Source: Plumapathes pennacea (Eukaryota; Cnidaria; Anthozoa; Antipatharia; Myriopathidae). Taken from it: DNA of 64,000 bases. Shown here piece by piece: positions 12,301-23,991 of this stretch. The notes under the pieces are model-generated. The model was not told where the DNA came from and ran no database searches. It saw nothing but the letters and a program-made list of their open reading frames with translations. Both the position numbers and the translations under genes were made by a program. Position 1 is the first letter of the stretch, and each line of letters begins with the position of its first letter. Location of the stretch: assembly GCA_964036295.1 (NCBI GenBank), contig OZ038471.1, forward strand, positions 13,968,184 through 14,032,183, read 5' to 3'.

Positions 12301-13873
12301 TGTTTCTGGTAGCCGACTGGTAACTACAGCGCAGAACAGCGAGTTTCGAGTGTATGAAGCACCAGACTGGGGCCGAGCTAAACTCGCTATCAAGCATCCT
12401 CACCGCCAATTCCAACACATCACGTCAATCAAAGCTCAGTGGCACCCACTCCATGACCTTATTGTTATTGGACGCTACCCAGACCCCAAACTCAAAACAA
12501 ATGATCCAATCAACGACCAGCGCACTATCGATGTGTACGATGGAATCACAGGGGGACTTGTGTGTCAACTGCTTGATCCAAGCGCCTCAGGAATTGTTTC
12601 GGTCAGATGAAAATTGATTGAACAAACTTGTATTTTACCACAACACACTAGTTTCTCGCTCTCTGATTGGTCGATTTAGTGTGGTAAATAAGAGTCCAGA
12701 CAACGATGCTGACGCCAGCATGTCACGTTTTGCAGCGAAATACAACGAAACTTTCCTGTATATTTCTAAATGTTGTGGTAAAAAACAAATTTCCACTGGT
12801 TTGCCGTGGTATGGACTCTTATTTACCACGATTTACGTCATCGCATGGTCAAAATTAGTTGCGGACTCGCTCGGCGAAGCGCCTCGTGAGTCCACAACAT
12901 TTTGACCATGTGATGACGTAAATCGTGGTTTAGAAAGAGTCCACACCACGGCAAACCAGTGGAAATTTATTAATTTTACAGGTTATTTAGACCAGTACCA
13001 AGAGTGCTAACATTAGTTTGATGTCTAACTCTAGAAAGTTGTAAAAAAAAAAAAAAAAACAGGAGCCAAAAGCATATTTGACCTAAAACTTGGGATTAGT
13101 TAAATTGTGCTTTGAACAACTGCAGGACCCAGAACACAATATATGTTGATGTTTTTTTACAGTGTACTGTAAGATAATTGTTATAACAACTCTAAACGAA
13201 CTTTAAAATCTGATGGAGGGATAATTCCTTCTAATCTATTTTTATATTTTTGTGTTTATTGCATTTTTGGTTCAACTAACATTTTTAACATTCCCATTTC
13301 ATTTTACAGTTAAACGAGTTCAGTGCAGATGGAGAGAAACTTGCATCAGGCATGGGTAAGAAAACCAGTGTCTTCACGAGTGTGTGTGCGAGAAGGAAGT
13401 CAGTATGTCCAGAGTCAAATTGCTTAATGTTTTATAACTTGGCTAGTTTTGGCATATGCCAATCTACCCAAATGGCAAAGTGTGACAATATTATTGTGTT
13501 GAATTTGAGAGAAATTGTGACGGGGGTGTAGTTAAACTCGCGCAAAAATTTCATGCCACTCGGTGTGTTGTTTGTTGTTTTTTTGTTTTTTTGTTTTTTT
13601 GTTTTTGTTTTTTTGTTATGACAAAAACAGTAAACATTCGCGCATTGTCTTGCAGGCTACCATGTGTTAATCTGGGCCCACGGAGCTGACCTCCAAAGTA
13701 AGAGAGATGCCTTGTTAGACCAAGTTAAAAGAGGACGGCAGGGAGGGGTGGGTGGGGATGGTAACGCTCCCGGTTCAAGCAGACCCAGACAGACGAGAGG
13801 CGACAATCAAAAGAAGGGCAAAGGAAAAACCACAGCTGCAAGAACAAAAGTGCGCGAGAAGTCAAAAAAGTAG
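9332..13873 (+). CDS. DDB2: DDB2, damage-specific DNA-binding protein 2 (WD40), 8 exons
   Basis: Exons 9332-9559, 9865-10059, 10284-10429, 11286-11385, 11763-11940, 12288-12601, 13310-13355 and 13656-13873 all use GT-AG introns and join in phase to 474 residues (human DDB2 has 427). An in-frame stop at 9290 precedes the first ATG. The product is the WD40 subunit of the UV-DDB/CUL4 ubiquitin ligase that finds UV lesions for nucleotide excision repair. Visible signatures: PFDRR and WHPTAP in exon 2, LRLQDFKG in exon 3, and the DDB1-contacting WDxR motif (LWDIR, R262, aligned to human R273). K233 aligns to human K244. The lesion-probing triplet F324-Q325-H326 matches human F334-Q335-H336. RYPDP and GYHVLIW match the last blades. 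The C-terminal tail is extended and basic (GKGKTTAARTKVREKSKK), unlike the short human end. The exact start could be the second ATG at 9338. Confidence 0.96.
10460..10630. mobile_element. 171-bp MITE with TA target duplication (Tc1/mariner-pogo-like ends)
   Basis: The element begins CAGTTGAACCTTCTGCTATT and ends with the inverted counterpart GCGAGGTTCAACTG, flanked on both sides by TA. The interior has further inverted matches (TTCAAAATAG and CGAAATAGC). Ends of the CAGTTGAACCTC type are typical of non-autonomous pogo/Tigger-like elements. It lies in DDB2 intron 3 (10430-11285), in no exon, and has no coding capacity. Confidence 0.8.
12787..12966. repeat. Long hairpin in DDB2 intron 6
   Basis: The left arm from about 12793 (TTCCACTGGTTTGCCGTGGT) to about 12872 is mirrored by a right arm ending near 12966 (ACCACGGCAAACCAGTGGAA), with a loop near GGCGAAGCGC. 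A further partial inverted match (GTGGTAAATAAGAGTCC near 12680-12697) lies upstream. It is probably a fold-back DNA transposon remnant. It sits between the two splice sites of intron 12602-13309 and could fold in the pre-mRNA. Confidence 0.75.
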
Positions 13874-13917
13874 TTCAGATATTTGACTGCCAAGGACCGT
13901 GTAAATCGTGACATTTA

Positions 13918-14255
13918 GGGCGTTCGGTTGAGTCTATTTCGGAATAGGAATAACTAAAATGACCGAAAGTGTCGCCTCTTGCGGGAAGAATATGTTCGAA
14001 ATTGTTTTGAAAACCTTCACACTGGTATTTCGAACAGCTCCCGATGCTATTTACTGCTTATTCCATCATACGCTTCGCATAAGCGGTAGTCAGCAAAGGT
14101 GACGGGCTTTAATTATTACTTTCTCCGGTCAGCAAATTCGCTAAAATCAAGCTAAATTTGTCTTCATCAATCTACCCAAGTCAGCTCCAAACCAAAGAAT
14201 TCTACTGATCAACATCGCTATTCCTATTCCGGATTAGACCCAATCGAACGCGCCC
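13918..14255. mobile_element. 338-bp inverted-repeat element with TTA target duplication
   Basis: The left end GGGCGTTCGGTTGAGTCTAT and the right end GACCCAATCGAACGCGCCC are inverted copies, extending inward to GGAATAGGAATA / TATTCCTATTCC. Both ends are flanked by TTA, a 3-bp target duplication as made by PIF/Harbinger-type elements. It starts 44 bases after the DDB2 stop codon. A piece of its interior (CTTTCTCCGGTCAGCAAATT near 14118) recurs at about 14652-14690. Confidence 0.8.
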
Positions 14256-14403
14256 TTATTTATATTGTTGTGTTTTGTCTGTTTGAAGTGGATCTACATT
14301 CCCAAGAGTGTCATTTGAGCTTTCTGCATGTCCTTGTGAAAACAACCCTTTAGAAATCCATTATAAGATAAGAAGCTATTACGGTGCGCGCGCTTCGCAA
14401 TCC

Positions 14404-14565
14404 CTCAAAAGGAGATCACAGAGGTTTCGCCATGCTTGGGGAGGTTAGATAACCTAATCATGACCATAACCAAACCCTAACCCTAACTCTTACAGTAACC
14501 CTAACCTTAAACCTAAATCTAACCTTCCTAAGCGAGGTGAAACTTCCGTAATCTTCTTTTAACGG
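14404..14565. repeat. Hairpin with a telomere-like CCCTAA loop
   Basis: The left arm AAAAGGAGATCACAGAGGTT... GGGGAGGTTAGA (about 14406-14449) and the right arm ending CCGTAATCTTCTTTTAA (about 14517-14562) are inverted copies. The loop contains imperfect AACCCT/CCCTAA repeats (near 14473-14515). The next 130 bases carry a partial second copy of the preceding TTA-flanked element's interior. No gene is present. Confidence 0.6.
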
Positions 14566-15444
14566 ACTGCGTAGCACGCTCACCGCTAATTACAGCCGAT
14601 TCATCATAGCTTCGGAAAGCGGAAGCGAGAAAAGTTGACGGGATTAATTACTTTCTCCGCTCAGCAAATTCGCTAAAATCAAACTAAATTTGTCTTGCTC
14701 TGTGCATTTGTTACCATTATATTATATATATATCGATGAAATACCAGGATTTTTCCAGTTCTAAAAACTGATATTTTCATCGAGCGAGATATCTTTACAC
14801 GCGAAGGAGAATCAAAGGCTCCTGTGAGCCAACTCGTGAATGAGAAACGCTATAGATCTACCTTCTGTATATAGCATTAGAAAATATAGCATTGAAACCA
14901 TACAAGTACTGTGATTTTAGTCAACGCTACGGTTCAAAGGTGCTAAAAAACTTTCGATCGATTGAACTGTAAAATCCAGGTGAAGTCCGCAGTTCGGTCT
15001 TAATTTCAAGGATATGTGCCTTGAGGATCAAAGGACTCCAAACGTGAAAGATCAGTTCATCGCTTTTGCGACTCTTAACCTCTGTTTTGAACGTCGAGTA
15101 TTATAGGTCGCAAACTGGCCGCCATTTTGTTTGCAAGGCCTGCGCCAGTGTTATGCGGTCGTACGGATGCGAATTTTATCTACTCGTGTACACTCGAAGA
15201 TGAAATTCGTATCTCCGCCCGGTCGCACTAGGAAGTTTGGTCGATAATTACTCGACATCGAGAGCAACATGACGGCTTCTTAAATGTTTGGTAGCAACTT
15301 GCTGACATATATTTCTATATTTCACCTAAAATGGTGCAAGCATCGTTAAAGTTACGAGTGCGACCGGAGCCTAATATAAAGCCAAGTGTACGCGCGACCT
15401 GCATCGCCGTGCTTCTCCACACTCATCTTATGTTTTTTTCTTTC

Positions 15445-15481
<37 letters not shown>

Positions 15482-18400
15482 CATATTCCCGCGTGTTTCT
15501 ATAATCAACGTTTACATTTCACTTTCACAAACATTCGCGATGCTGTCGATGTTTTGGCGGGCCACATGATGAAATAACTTGGCGGGCAGAATTAAGAACT
15601 GTCCCTTCGGTCCTCATCCTTAGGACCTTTGTGAAAATCACCTTAGTGACAAAGCTTCCTCGTTAAAGATTATTATTATTATTATTAAATCAAGTTATGT
15701 AGAAACAAAATCAAGCTCAGCAGACAGATTTAAGTGACAGGTTCTCGCGGTTTATACGGCCTGCAAAACGCACTATCTGCTAATGCGCATTTTCTACAGA
15801 TCACATGAACATGAATACCTCCATGAATATGTATTGTACATGCAAAGCGTGGAACGAATGAATGTATAAATAAGTAATTGGTATGAATGGTTGTTGTCTC
15901 ATGTTTTTGTTTTTGTTCGAACGCACAGTTTACCACAGCCAATCTGTTGCGGTGCTGGCCAAACGATTGTAACATGCATGTTGGATACAATATATCCATC
16001 AACTTTCCATAATTACGCATAATCACAACCTTCCAATCGTCGACACTTTTCTCACTTTTTCAGTTTCCATCTTTTAGTCTTTGATGATGTCATCTTGCGA
16101 AGCGTACCCATCATGCCATCGGTGTAAACTGAAAGAATGTGCCTGACCCGATGCAACGATATTTCACAAATCACAACAAAACTGAACCTGCAAATTGGCG
16201 CTGCTGTTGCGGTGACCATGTGAACGTGCCAGTGCTATTCAGTGTGTACATCTTTCATTTATCCAGCGGTGGCGAAGCTAATAAAAAAAGAAACATAAAA
16301 ATAAAGAGTAAGAGAAAGAAAATACTTTATATCAGTGGGCTGACGGTCGCCATGAATTTTGAGCAGTCGAAAAAACAAGAATGGTAATTCGATCAAATGC
16401 TGCTTTGATGCATACTTGTATACACCAGATCAGAAAGCGCGTAAATATTCCTAGCCCACCTGCTCGTGATGTCTGTGATGTAACACATGTTTCAAAGTGC
16501 TTGGTTGCCGCGCCTTCAAGACATCCGTGAGGGACAGGCAGCAACTGGTGAGGTTTATCATTTCCGCCGTGCCGTTTCCGGTTTGACAAACAATCGAGTC
16601 TTCGAGTGTCGACACTGCAAACTTATGTTACAAAGTAGTACTTTCCTTCTTTGTCCTGTTCCTCGGTTAGTCCTTTAATTGTACAGTATATAGTTTGGCT
16701 TCAGTGGTTGAATAACAAGGACTAAAATGTACGTATGAGGGGGGTGGGGGAATAAAACGTACGTATGGGGGCGTGTCTAGCTTATGTGATCTGGCCGACA
16801 TGTTATTAGACCGTGCTGTGATTAAAAGCTTTTGATTTTACGAACTGATATGCTATTCTTGGTTTGCATGTGACGTCATAAGAAGGCCATCACAGAAGTA
16901 ACGCACCCTACAAGTCCGATACACTAATATGTTCAAGACTGTTATGCCTTAATACTTACTGCAAAATTCTGGGTCGACACAAAATATCTATCGGGAGCTA
17001 TGGACGTTTGAATACCGTGACAGCAAAACCGTGTGACACGCTCGTGGCCGACTAAAATCGTTGCTTGTGTCTGAATTATAAAGTTTTCCTTCACGAAACA
17101 TTTTAAAATTGGCACTGCGAAGGATGTGAAGTAACATAGAATCAAACTGAGTCGTACATCAGCTTCATTTCGTGTTCCGAGTTATTGGCCGCCATGTTGG
17201 TGTACAACCTTGGTCCACCAACATGGCGCCGCATACAAACTCTTATCAAATCTCCAAAAAAACAAATTGCCGCTGCTTCGCCAAAATTAAGCCTGGACAA
17301 TCCAAAATTGGCATCTGGACTAATTCAGGTGTGCTCTTTTCAGTTCTGGAGTCAGAAAGGTACAATCTGTTATTTTGGAGGGTGCTGCGGTCGCGTGACC
17401 CGTGAAAACCACGTGAGTGCAAACCAAGAATATCTGCAGAGACCTTGAGATTGACGCAGTATGACGCTTCATCCAGTGCACGCAATGCCTTGATTTGAAG
17501 TGTGATGCAAATTATTTGTCCAGGCAGTGTTATAGACAGACAATGCAACGATAGTGTAACGTCCTTTTCACTCCCGTAACCCTGCCTGCGTGCGATTGTG
17601 AACTTTTATTTGCTGAAGAGCAAACCTAGTTTGGCGCAGCATACACATTGTCTAAGTAAACAGGTTTTGACCTGCCGTTAAACCCTTTGAAGTCATGGTC
17701 TTACTTTGAAGCTCATTCCGCATTTGTTTGTGTGCTGATGGTTAAACATCGCGTTGTTGTCTTTGAGCACAAATCAATGCCCCCATTAATACATTTCACT
17801 GATTCGTGGAACTCGGAAAGTATTTCATCCGCGGTTCTCATTAGACGTTTGTCTGACCCCATTGTTAAACGATCTGTATAGCACCACATTTTATCAGTGC
17901 CACAAAGGGGCTATATTTTACTTTATTACGCTACACTCCTCGTAGCCTGCGCAACAGGCCCTTGTGTTTGTCCGCGTGGCTTTAGGTCTGGTTTTATGCG
18001 CCGCGTAAAGAAATGCGCTTGTTGTGCAGGCTGAAACTCGCTTGAACTGAGCATTCATCGCTATATTCGTCGCTTTGCCGTACGTATTCTGTCTCTGGGT
18101 GGGACAAATGGCCACGCACATTTCCCTCGTCGCAACTGAGTTGTTAGTTTGCCTTGGCTGTGACTCCATGGAATGTTATAACTGATTTCTGGATAATACA
18201 TTAAGTGGTTTTATTTTCTAGGTCTCTTAGAAATGACATTTCCGGGTAACAGTATTCCTGGCATCAGATGTTTTCTTCCAGACTAAATAAACAAGGGGAC
18301 AGCCCCTCGTTCTCCGGAAGAACATTCTTTGATAAAAACCTGAAGGCCTAGCCGTATACTATGACACTTTATGCGTTTATGGTTGTATGCAATTATCAAT

Positions 18401-19085
18401 AGTTTTCCTAAACTACTCAGTTTGAGAATGATCCGTGCAGTATTTCATTCGCAAGTTTCCGGCAGAAATAATAATTTATTTTAACGCCATCGCAAGGCCT
18501 TGCAAATCCAACATTTTTAACGCAGTATTATTTTCAAGCTTCAGTAGCAAGGCACCGCGTGAATGGATATTCATCAGGACCAAAACTGTACTGATAGTAA
18601 TATTATCACAGTTTACATTATTTGGTGCATAAATAATATATAACATTCGGGATCAGTACTCCGACTCGCTCTGCTCAAAAATGACAAATTATTGTTCCAG
18701 TATAGCGCATAGTCCTGAAACATGTGAGAACTTCTTGCGAAAAAATAAACACCTAAAAATCTTAATACTTTTATCCATTCTTCAGATCGCGACAGGGTGA
18801 TGAAGATTGTGTGGCTTAAGGTGGCTCTCAGTAGTTCAAACACTGCTGATTTCACCAAATTGTCGCAGCCAGTTGGCTTAAGTGCTAATGATGACTTGTA
18901 ATAATATCATCGTGGAACAAGCGGCGTGTGTTGTCTTGAACGCCGATTTCAATTCACAACACTTGCGGCGTATAATACCTTCGCAGGGATCGAACGTACT
19001 TAAACCTGACCACTGCTGCGATATGCAGCTATTCCTTACAGTTATGCAATTCCCTGAAACCCATCCAGCAGAGCATGTTGTGAAA
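14566..19085. other. Long non-coding interval between DDB2 and the crystallin gene
   Basis: I find no exon here with both a good reading frame and splice sites. The contents are simple: a 31-base T run at 15451-15481, a TTA run near 15669-15684, and a short hairpin at 17187-17230 with GGCCGCCATGTTGGTG facing CCACCAACATGGCGCC. A block at about 15156-15230 (GGATGCGAATTTTATC) resembles repeats at 24318 and 44199. Several short open frames on both strands show no domain. Confidence 0.4.
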
Positions 19086-19303
19086 CAGGCCAAAACATGA
19101 TTATCGCCCATCACGTTCAGCCTGACCCCATCAAAAAGGCCGCCATATCAAACTACGATGCGATCACGCGCGATACGTGGGCCATTTTCAAACTCTCGAA
19201 CTTTTACATGAGTTGAATGCATTGCAAATGCGCAAAAGCTATATTTCAGCTAATTTACTTAACTGTACTCGACGCTTGCGAAGTTCGACGTTTGAAACAT
19301 GCC
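19086..19303 (-). repeat. Inverted duplicate of the segment just upstream of the crystallin gene
   Basis: This segment is the reverse complement of 20202-20419 at high identity: it begins CAGGCCAAAACATG and ends GTTTGAAACATGCC, where the partner reads GGCATGTTTCGAAC to CATGTTTTGGCCTG. The spacer is about 900 bp. Neither arm codes. The arms could pair in a transcript or are two insertions of one repeat in opposite orientation. Confidence 0.8.
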
Positions 19304-20173
19304 TTACACGTATTGCTTTGTGCTCGGTACAAAATGTGTGCAATCAGTCTACCTATATTTATTGAGCTCAGCCGTGGAACGAAAGCCCGCATGCAGGGAT
19401 ACATGCATAGACAATAAAAACGAGCGAAAAACAACTGAAGCTTCAGCCAGCATTTCCCTTCACCTCGCAACCTTTCTATTTAAAGGTTGCTGACGTCATA
19501 TCGATTAGAGGAAATTCAGGGAAACCTGAATAATATACTGAACTCTGAATCAAAGTAAAGGAACGGGGAACCATTTAAGGATCTGAAATAATCCCTTTGA
19601 AACCTACAATCCTACCAGCAAGCAAAAAGGAACTGTTATCACCATCAACATCGCAAGATCTGAAACGGGTCACGCCTTGCTTATCCCGATTTAGTTCATT
19701 ATTTCCCTTGAGTGACAGCCCCCATAAGCGCATTGGTGCAAACGGCATTATTGTCCTAATCATGTGAGTTTGCGTTCCAACTTGTCTGGCGTTTTCGTAA
19801 AACTTCACTGACTGAAATAAACACCCGGCGTATAGAGTTACTTCAGCTGTAAATTGCTTATATACTGCAACAAGTTCGTACAGAGTTTCATTTCGACCCA
19901 CGGCCGGTTGCAGAAAATAAAGAACCTTTGCTCTTAAATCATTTGATCCAAGGAAGAAAAGGTAAGAATCTTAAAGATTGTGTGCATTGACAAAGTGCAG
20001 CTATTATAATATTCAGCGAGGGGTCAATGGAGCGGAATTCCGTGTGTATGCGATTTTGGTATTTCTAATTTATTTTATTGCTTTGCATGCAGTGTTCAAG
20101 TATGAGAAGGAGAAATAAAGGTGTTAAAGTAGAACTAAATATTTTCTCTATTAAAACGCGTTTAAAAGTTATT

Positions 20174-20438
20174 CTGACATGACTGCGCGCTTTTTCAAAC
20201 GGGCATGTTTCGAACGTCGAACCTCACATGCGTCGAGTACAATGGTAAATTAGTTGAATAATAGGGTTTGCTCACTTGCACTGTATTCGACTCATGTAAA
20301 GGTTCAAGTCTAAAAACAGGCCTGAGTGCCGCGCGTGATTACGTCCACTCGTAGGCTTGATATGGCCTCTTTGATGGGATCAGACTGAACTTGATGGGCG
20401 ATAACCATGTTTTGGCCTGACATGACTGCGCGCTTTTT
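20174..20438 (+). mobile_element. Insertion flanked by a 22-bp direct repeat at the crystallin start
   Basis: The 22 bases starting CTGACATGACTGCGCGCTTT occur at 20174-20195 and again at 20417-20438, with the segment inverted at 19086-19303 between them. This looks like a target-site duplication made by an insertion. The right-hand copy supplies part of the pyrimidine tract of the splice acceptor (TTTTTTGTTTCAG) that directly precedes the crystallin ATG at 20447. Confidence 0.65.
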
Positions 20439-20446
20439 TGTTTCAG

Positions 20447-21528
20447 ATGTCTATCACGCTTTATCCCGATCCAAGCAACGACAATCTCCATCAGGTCTTA
20501 GGCGCACCTGAAGAAAACCTGCAGAACACCGCTGTCTTCAAGAGAGCCGTTGTTACCACGGGAACATGGATTCTCTACACGTATCCTAAATTCAATGACG
20601 CTCAAAGTGGAGGCAAGCAGAGCAACTACAAAATCCTAGAGCAGGGAGCCGATGTTGACATAAGTTCCGTCAATGGCTCCTTATACCTGCTGCCCGATGC
20701 CGTGGATGGAATTGTGTTGTTTGAACATTCGTATTACGGAGGATCGAGGATGGTAAGTGAATTTTTGTACCTAAACTACAGTTTTGGACGAATTTTTTGT
20801 GACACAAATCTTTCTTTTTTCGCTACATTGCATTAAGTTTGGCGCATATTAGGAGCGGAGTTTGAACCGGGCTTAAAGGCCTGTGCAAACGAACACAACA
20901 TGTTGGGTAAATGTTGTGCGATGTTGGGCAATGTTGCGTGTACAGTAATCCCTGGGATCGATATTTATCCGAAACTCTTTGCGAAACTGTACAGTGTTGT
21001 TGCCGTCCGGCCAGTTATTGAGCCCGAGAATATAGACGATAAAAAACGCGAAAATGCATCACAATTGCTGCTCTTACCGTCACATGAAGCATTCAAGGCG
21101 CATCATGCAACATTGCCCAAGACGGTGTACAACCAAACGCAACATGTTACGTTACTTCGTTTGCATAGGCCTTAACATGCCTTTACAAACTAATTATTAT
21201 TTCTACAAAAAAAAAAAAAAAAAAAAAATCCAAACCAGGTTACTGAGAATTTAAACCTTGTTGCGTAATAGTAACTTATATTTCTCCTCATCTCCCTATA
21301 CAGCGCTATGATGGCCCTGGATGCCCGGATATTACCAAGATGTTCCCGGCTGGGGCAGCTGGAGGCGTTTCCTCGGCCATTGTATTGGCCACAAATCAGA
21401 AATGGAGCGTTTTTACCGCAGCTGAATATAAGGGTTTGACTGGCACTTTGATGCCAGCAAAGCGCTATGAGAATCCTGCTGCCATGGAATTCCCCAACGA
21501 CTCGATCATGAGCATTCGCAAGATGTAA
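20447..21528 (+). CDS. Beta/gamma-crystallin-like protein, two domains, four Greek keys
   Basis: Exons 20447-20752 and 21304-21528 (intron GTAAGT...TACAG, phase 0) give 176 residues, the usual length of a two-domain beta/gamma-crystallin. The ATG directly follows a TTTCAG acceptor, so a 5' untranslated exon upstream is likely. Four Greek-key repeats can be laid out: about 3-40, 41-82, 90-132 and 135-174. The glycines and aromatics are typical (FEHSYYGGS; EYKGLTGT). Degenerate calcium-site motifs of the N/D-N/D-x-I-S/T-S type lie at D69 (DVDISS) and N167 (NDSIMS), each one position off consensus. No signal peptide or membrane segment is seen, so the protein is probably intracellular, structural or calcium-binding. 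AATAAA follows at 21742. The fold is well supported; the role is not known. Confidence 0.82.
20877..21171. mobile_element. TTAA-flanked MITE in the crystallin intron
   Basis: The left end AGGCCTGTGCAAACGAA and the right end TTCGTTTGCATAGGCC are inverted copies, with TTAA at 20873-20876 and 21172-21175. ACATGTTG-type words repeat inside. A TTAA duplication is typical of piggyBac-type elements. A related, shorter copy occupies the same position in the duplicated crystallin intron at about 48800-48962, so the insertion predates that duplication. Confidence 0.7.
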
Positions 21529-21685
21529 ACCGCGAAAGGCTGGACGCGCAGCCGCGTGAAGCTCAGTAGTGTTAGAAGGCTGTTTTCACTCAAATGCGCT
21601 TAAATGATGTGCCTTTGTTGAGAAGTAAGCCGACCTTTAACTTTTTTCAGAGGTAATTTTGCTTTTACTTATTTGATTTTCGACC

Positions 21686-21716
<31 letters not shown>

Positions 21717-21747
21717 AAGAAGAAGAGGACAAGAAACATTAAATAAA
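21686..21747 (+). terminator. AAG microsatellite and polyadenylation signal of the crystallin gene
   Basis: About 40 bases of AAG repeat (21687-21727) lie in the probable 3' untranslated region. AATAAA follows at 21742-21747, 214 bases after the stop codon. No other AATAAA lies closer to the stop. Confidence 0.55.
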
Positions 21748-23406
21748 GGAACAAATTGTAATTCACATTAAAGTGTTACTGAAACAAAAGCCACTGCCCA
21801 ATTAACTGTAAACATGCAGCTCAGTATACAAAAGTTTCGTAATCCCCTTTTCTTGGACGCAAAAATCCGATTTTAACTGCGAAAGTGACCAGTTTGTGGC
21901 CTAACTGAATTGCTTGTGACGTCACAAGTTGTGAACAGGGCCCGGGGAGATATGTAATTTCTGCCAAATGAGTCTCAGACGAAGTTCATACAAGTTTACT
22001 TGCAACATGGATGGTGTAAATATAAGTACGGTTGTAATCACAGTATACTCCCTAAACCCCAGAGTCCTGCGGTACCCCGTGTGGTTTCGTGGAATACGTT
22101 TCCAGAATTTTTCCTAGATGGTTTTTATGATTTTTTGTTTTCGGCGGTACTGTAAAACTTTGGCAGTAGATAGCCAGAAAGCGAAAACATTGGATGCTGT
22201 AAATAACTGTCCGCGTAGCTTGGTTGCCGCGTTACCCATGTCTACTGCTGGTGACCGGCCAAAGCCGGCAAAATAGACCTAATGGTGCAATACTATTGTC
22301 TGTCGTGTAGTGGAGCCGAAATTTGTACTTCTCATCTCCAAGATTTCACATGGCAGAAGTAAGTGTAGAAATTTGAAGTTTTCGCAAAAAGCCACCGTGT
22401 TGTGACAAGACACGACGTGACGCTTGTTCTCATCATATGACGTCACAATGGTAAAACTGCCTATCATTCTTAGATAGACCGAATATTTCTGCTGATAGAC
22501 CGAATATGTCTAATATAATCCAGCTGATTTGGTTTATGTCAAAGGTTTTTTCTTCTAAAGTTATGAGCCTTTGTCTTGATACAGGTCTTCTAAAGAGGCT
22601 GATATAAAAATAACCAAATATGGCTCTAAAGTATTCTAGAATGTTTTGTGACAAATATATTTCCAATTTAGATCAAATATTTCTGACCTCAATCACGCAA
22701 ATTTTAGGAATATATGAGGATTATCACTGGTGATCTTTCAAATGGAGAAAAAAGAAATGTAACTTATATAGTCAGAGCGATGCGTCACCCGTCGCTGTAG
22801 CTCTGACAGTGAGTTTCTGCAATTCTATTTTCCCGAACATTACAAAGAGAGCTTCTGCGAGCTGAGCATATGTGGAAGAAGGGCCCTTATCACACCAGAT
22901 CTTGAGCATTTGAAATGCCTTCTGCAACGTAATACTGTAGTTCACGTTGTCGCATTGAATGTTATCTATTGTACTCTGCAGTACACCAAGGTGCATACAA
23001 TCATACACATACAATCTATTTTCTTATCCAGTCCAGTTCCTTATATGTTGAAATGCATTTTTTTTTTTTTTTTTTTAATAATTCGTATAACTGGATGGAC
23101 ACTCCAAGTATTAACACACAGTTTCGGGCAATGACCGCTGACTCAAATTTAAAGTCACAGGCTTAATGTTGACAGTGAAAGTGACCCTTGCAAGGATAGC
23201 GCGGAAAACATAGCTGCGATGGTCACTGTCACTGTTATTCTCTGTCCGCGGTTGTAGACAGTCCCCCTCCCTTCACCTGCCTCCACACCCCACGTTCGGA
23301 TAGTCTATTGCCGTAGCTACCTTCTGTCTTTTTTAAGAAGTCTAACTGGCATACTTTCATAAGAAACGTACCAGTTTGCTTTTGTAAGTTTTAAACAATT
23401 CTGATA
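21748..23406. other. Non-coding interval
   Basis: No gene is seen. The only structures are a duplicated ATAGACCGAATAT word (about 22475-22507) and a short inverted match around AGAGCGATGCGTCACCCGTCGC / GTAGCTCTGACAG near 22774-22810. A T run lies near 23058-23076. Confidence 0.35.
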
Positions 23407-23530
23407 GACTGCAAAGCAGTCCCTATATATATTTTCCGACCAGTGCCCAGGGATTCGAGCGAGCGAAGGTCCTAAAGCGAGTGGGATTTGCTCATTAATC
23501 GGTAGAGAAAGAAGCGACTGCTCTGCAGTC
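23407..23530. mobile_element. 124-bp inverted-repeat element with TA target duplication
   Basis: The left end GACTGCAAAGCAGTC and the right end GACTGCTCTGCAGTC are inverted copies with TA on each side. The interior (CGACCAGTGCCCAGGGATTC... GAGCGAGCG) is shared, in reverse orientation, with intron sequences of genes A (about 45928-45985) and B (about 58520-58588). This is a dispersed MITE family in this genome. Confidence 0.7.
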
Positions 23531-23991
23531 TACAATTCTGACAATCCTACTTTTAAAATTGACCCTTTCGTTAGTGGGTGGGTTTACCCTAGAGCCTAAA
23601 AGTACGTTTTACTAACTATGGAAAAATGGCATAATATGCGTAAATGTCAGCGAAAGTTTGGAATGACTTACGCTGTTAGGAAATATATTTCGTATCAGGG
23701 AGCATGCGCCTGGAAACCATTATTGATTGTAGCATGTTTCCTCTACTTATCCTAAATTACTTAACAACATTGTATTTGTAAAATACACCTGAAAGTAAGT
23801 GGAATAAAAACCACTGGACCTTTACGCCTTTGAACCAATCAGAATGCTCCATTTCCTTCGTGGACCAGTGCGCCATATAGTAATGTAACGTACGGACAAA
23901 ATCAAAGTTTTAACAATCTGTATGCAATAAGATGCGATAAAACTGATCGGCGAACACTTTACACTTAATTATATTTGAAGTCAGTAGCTAT

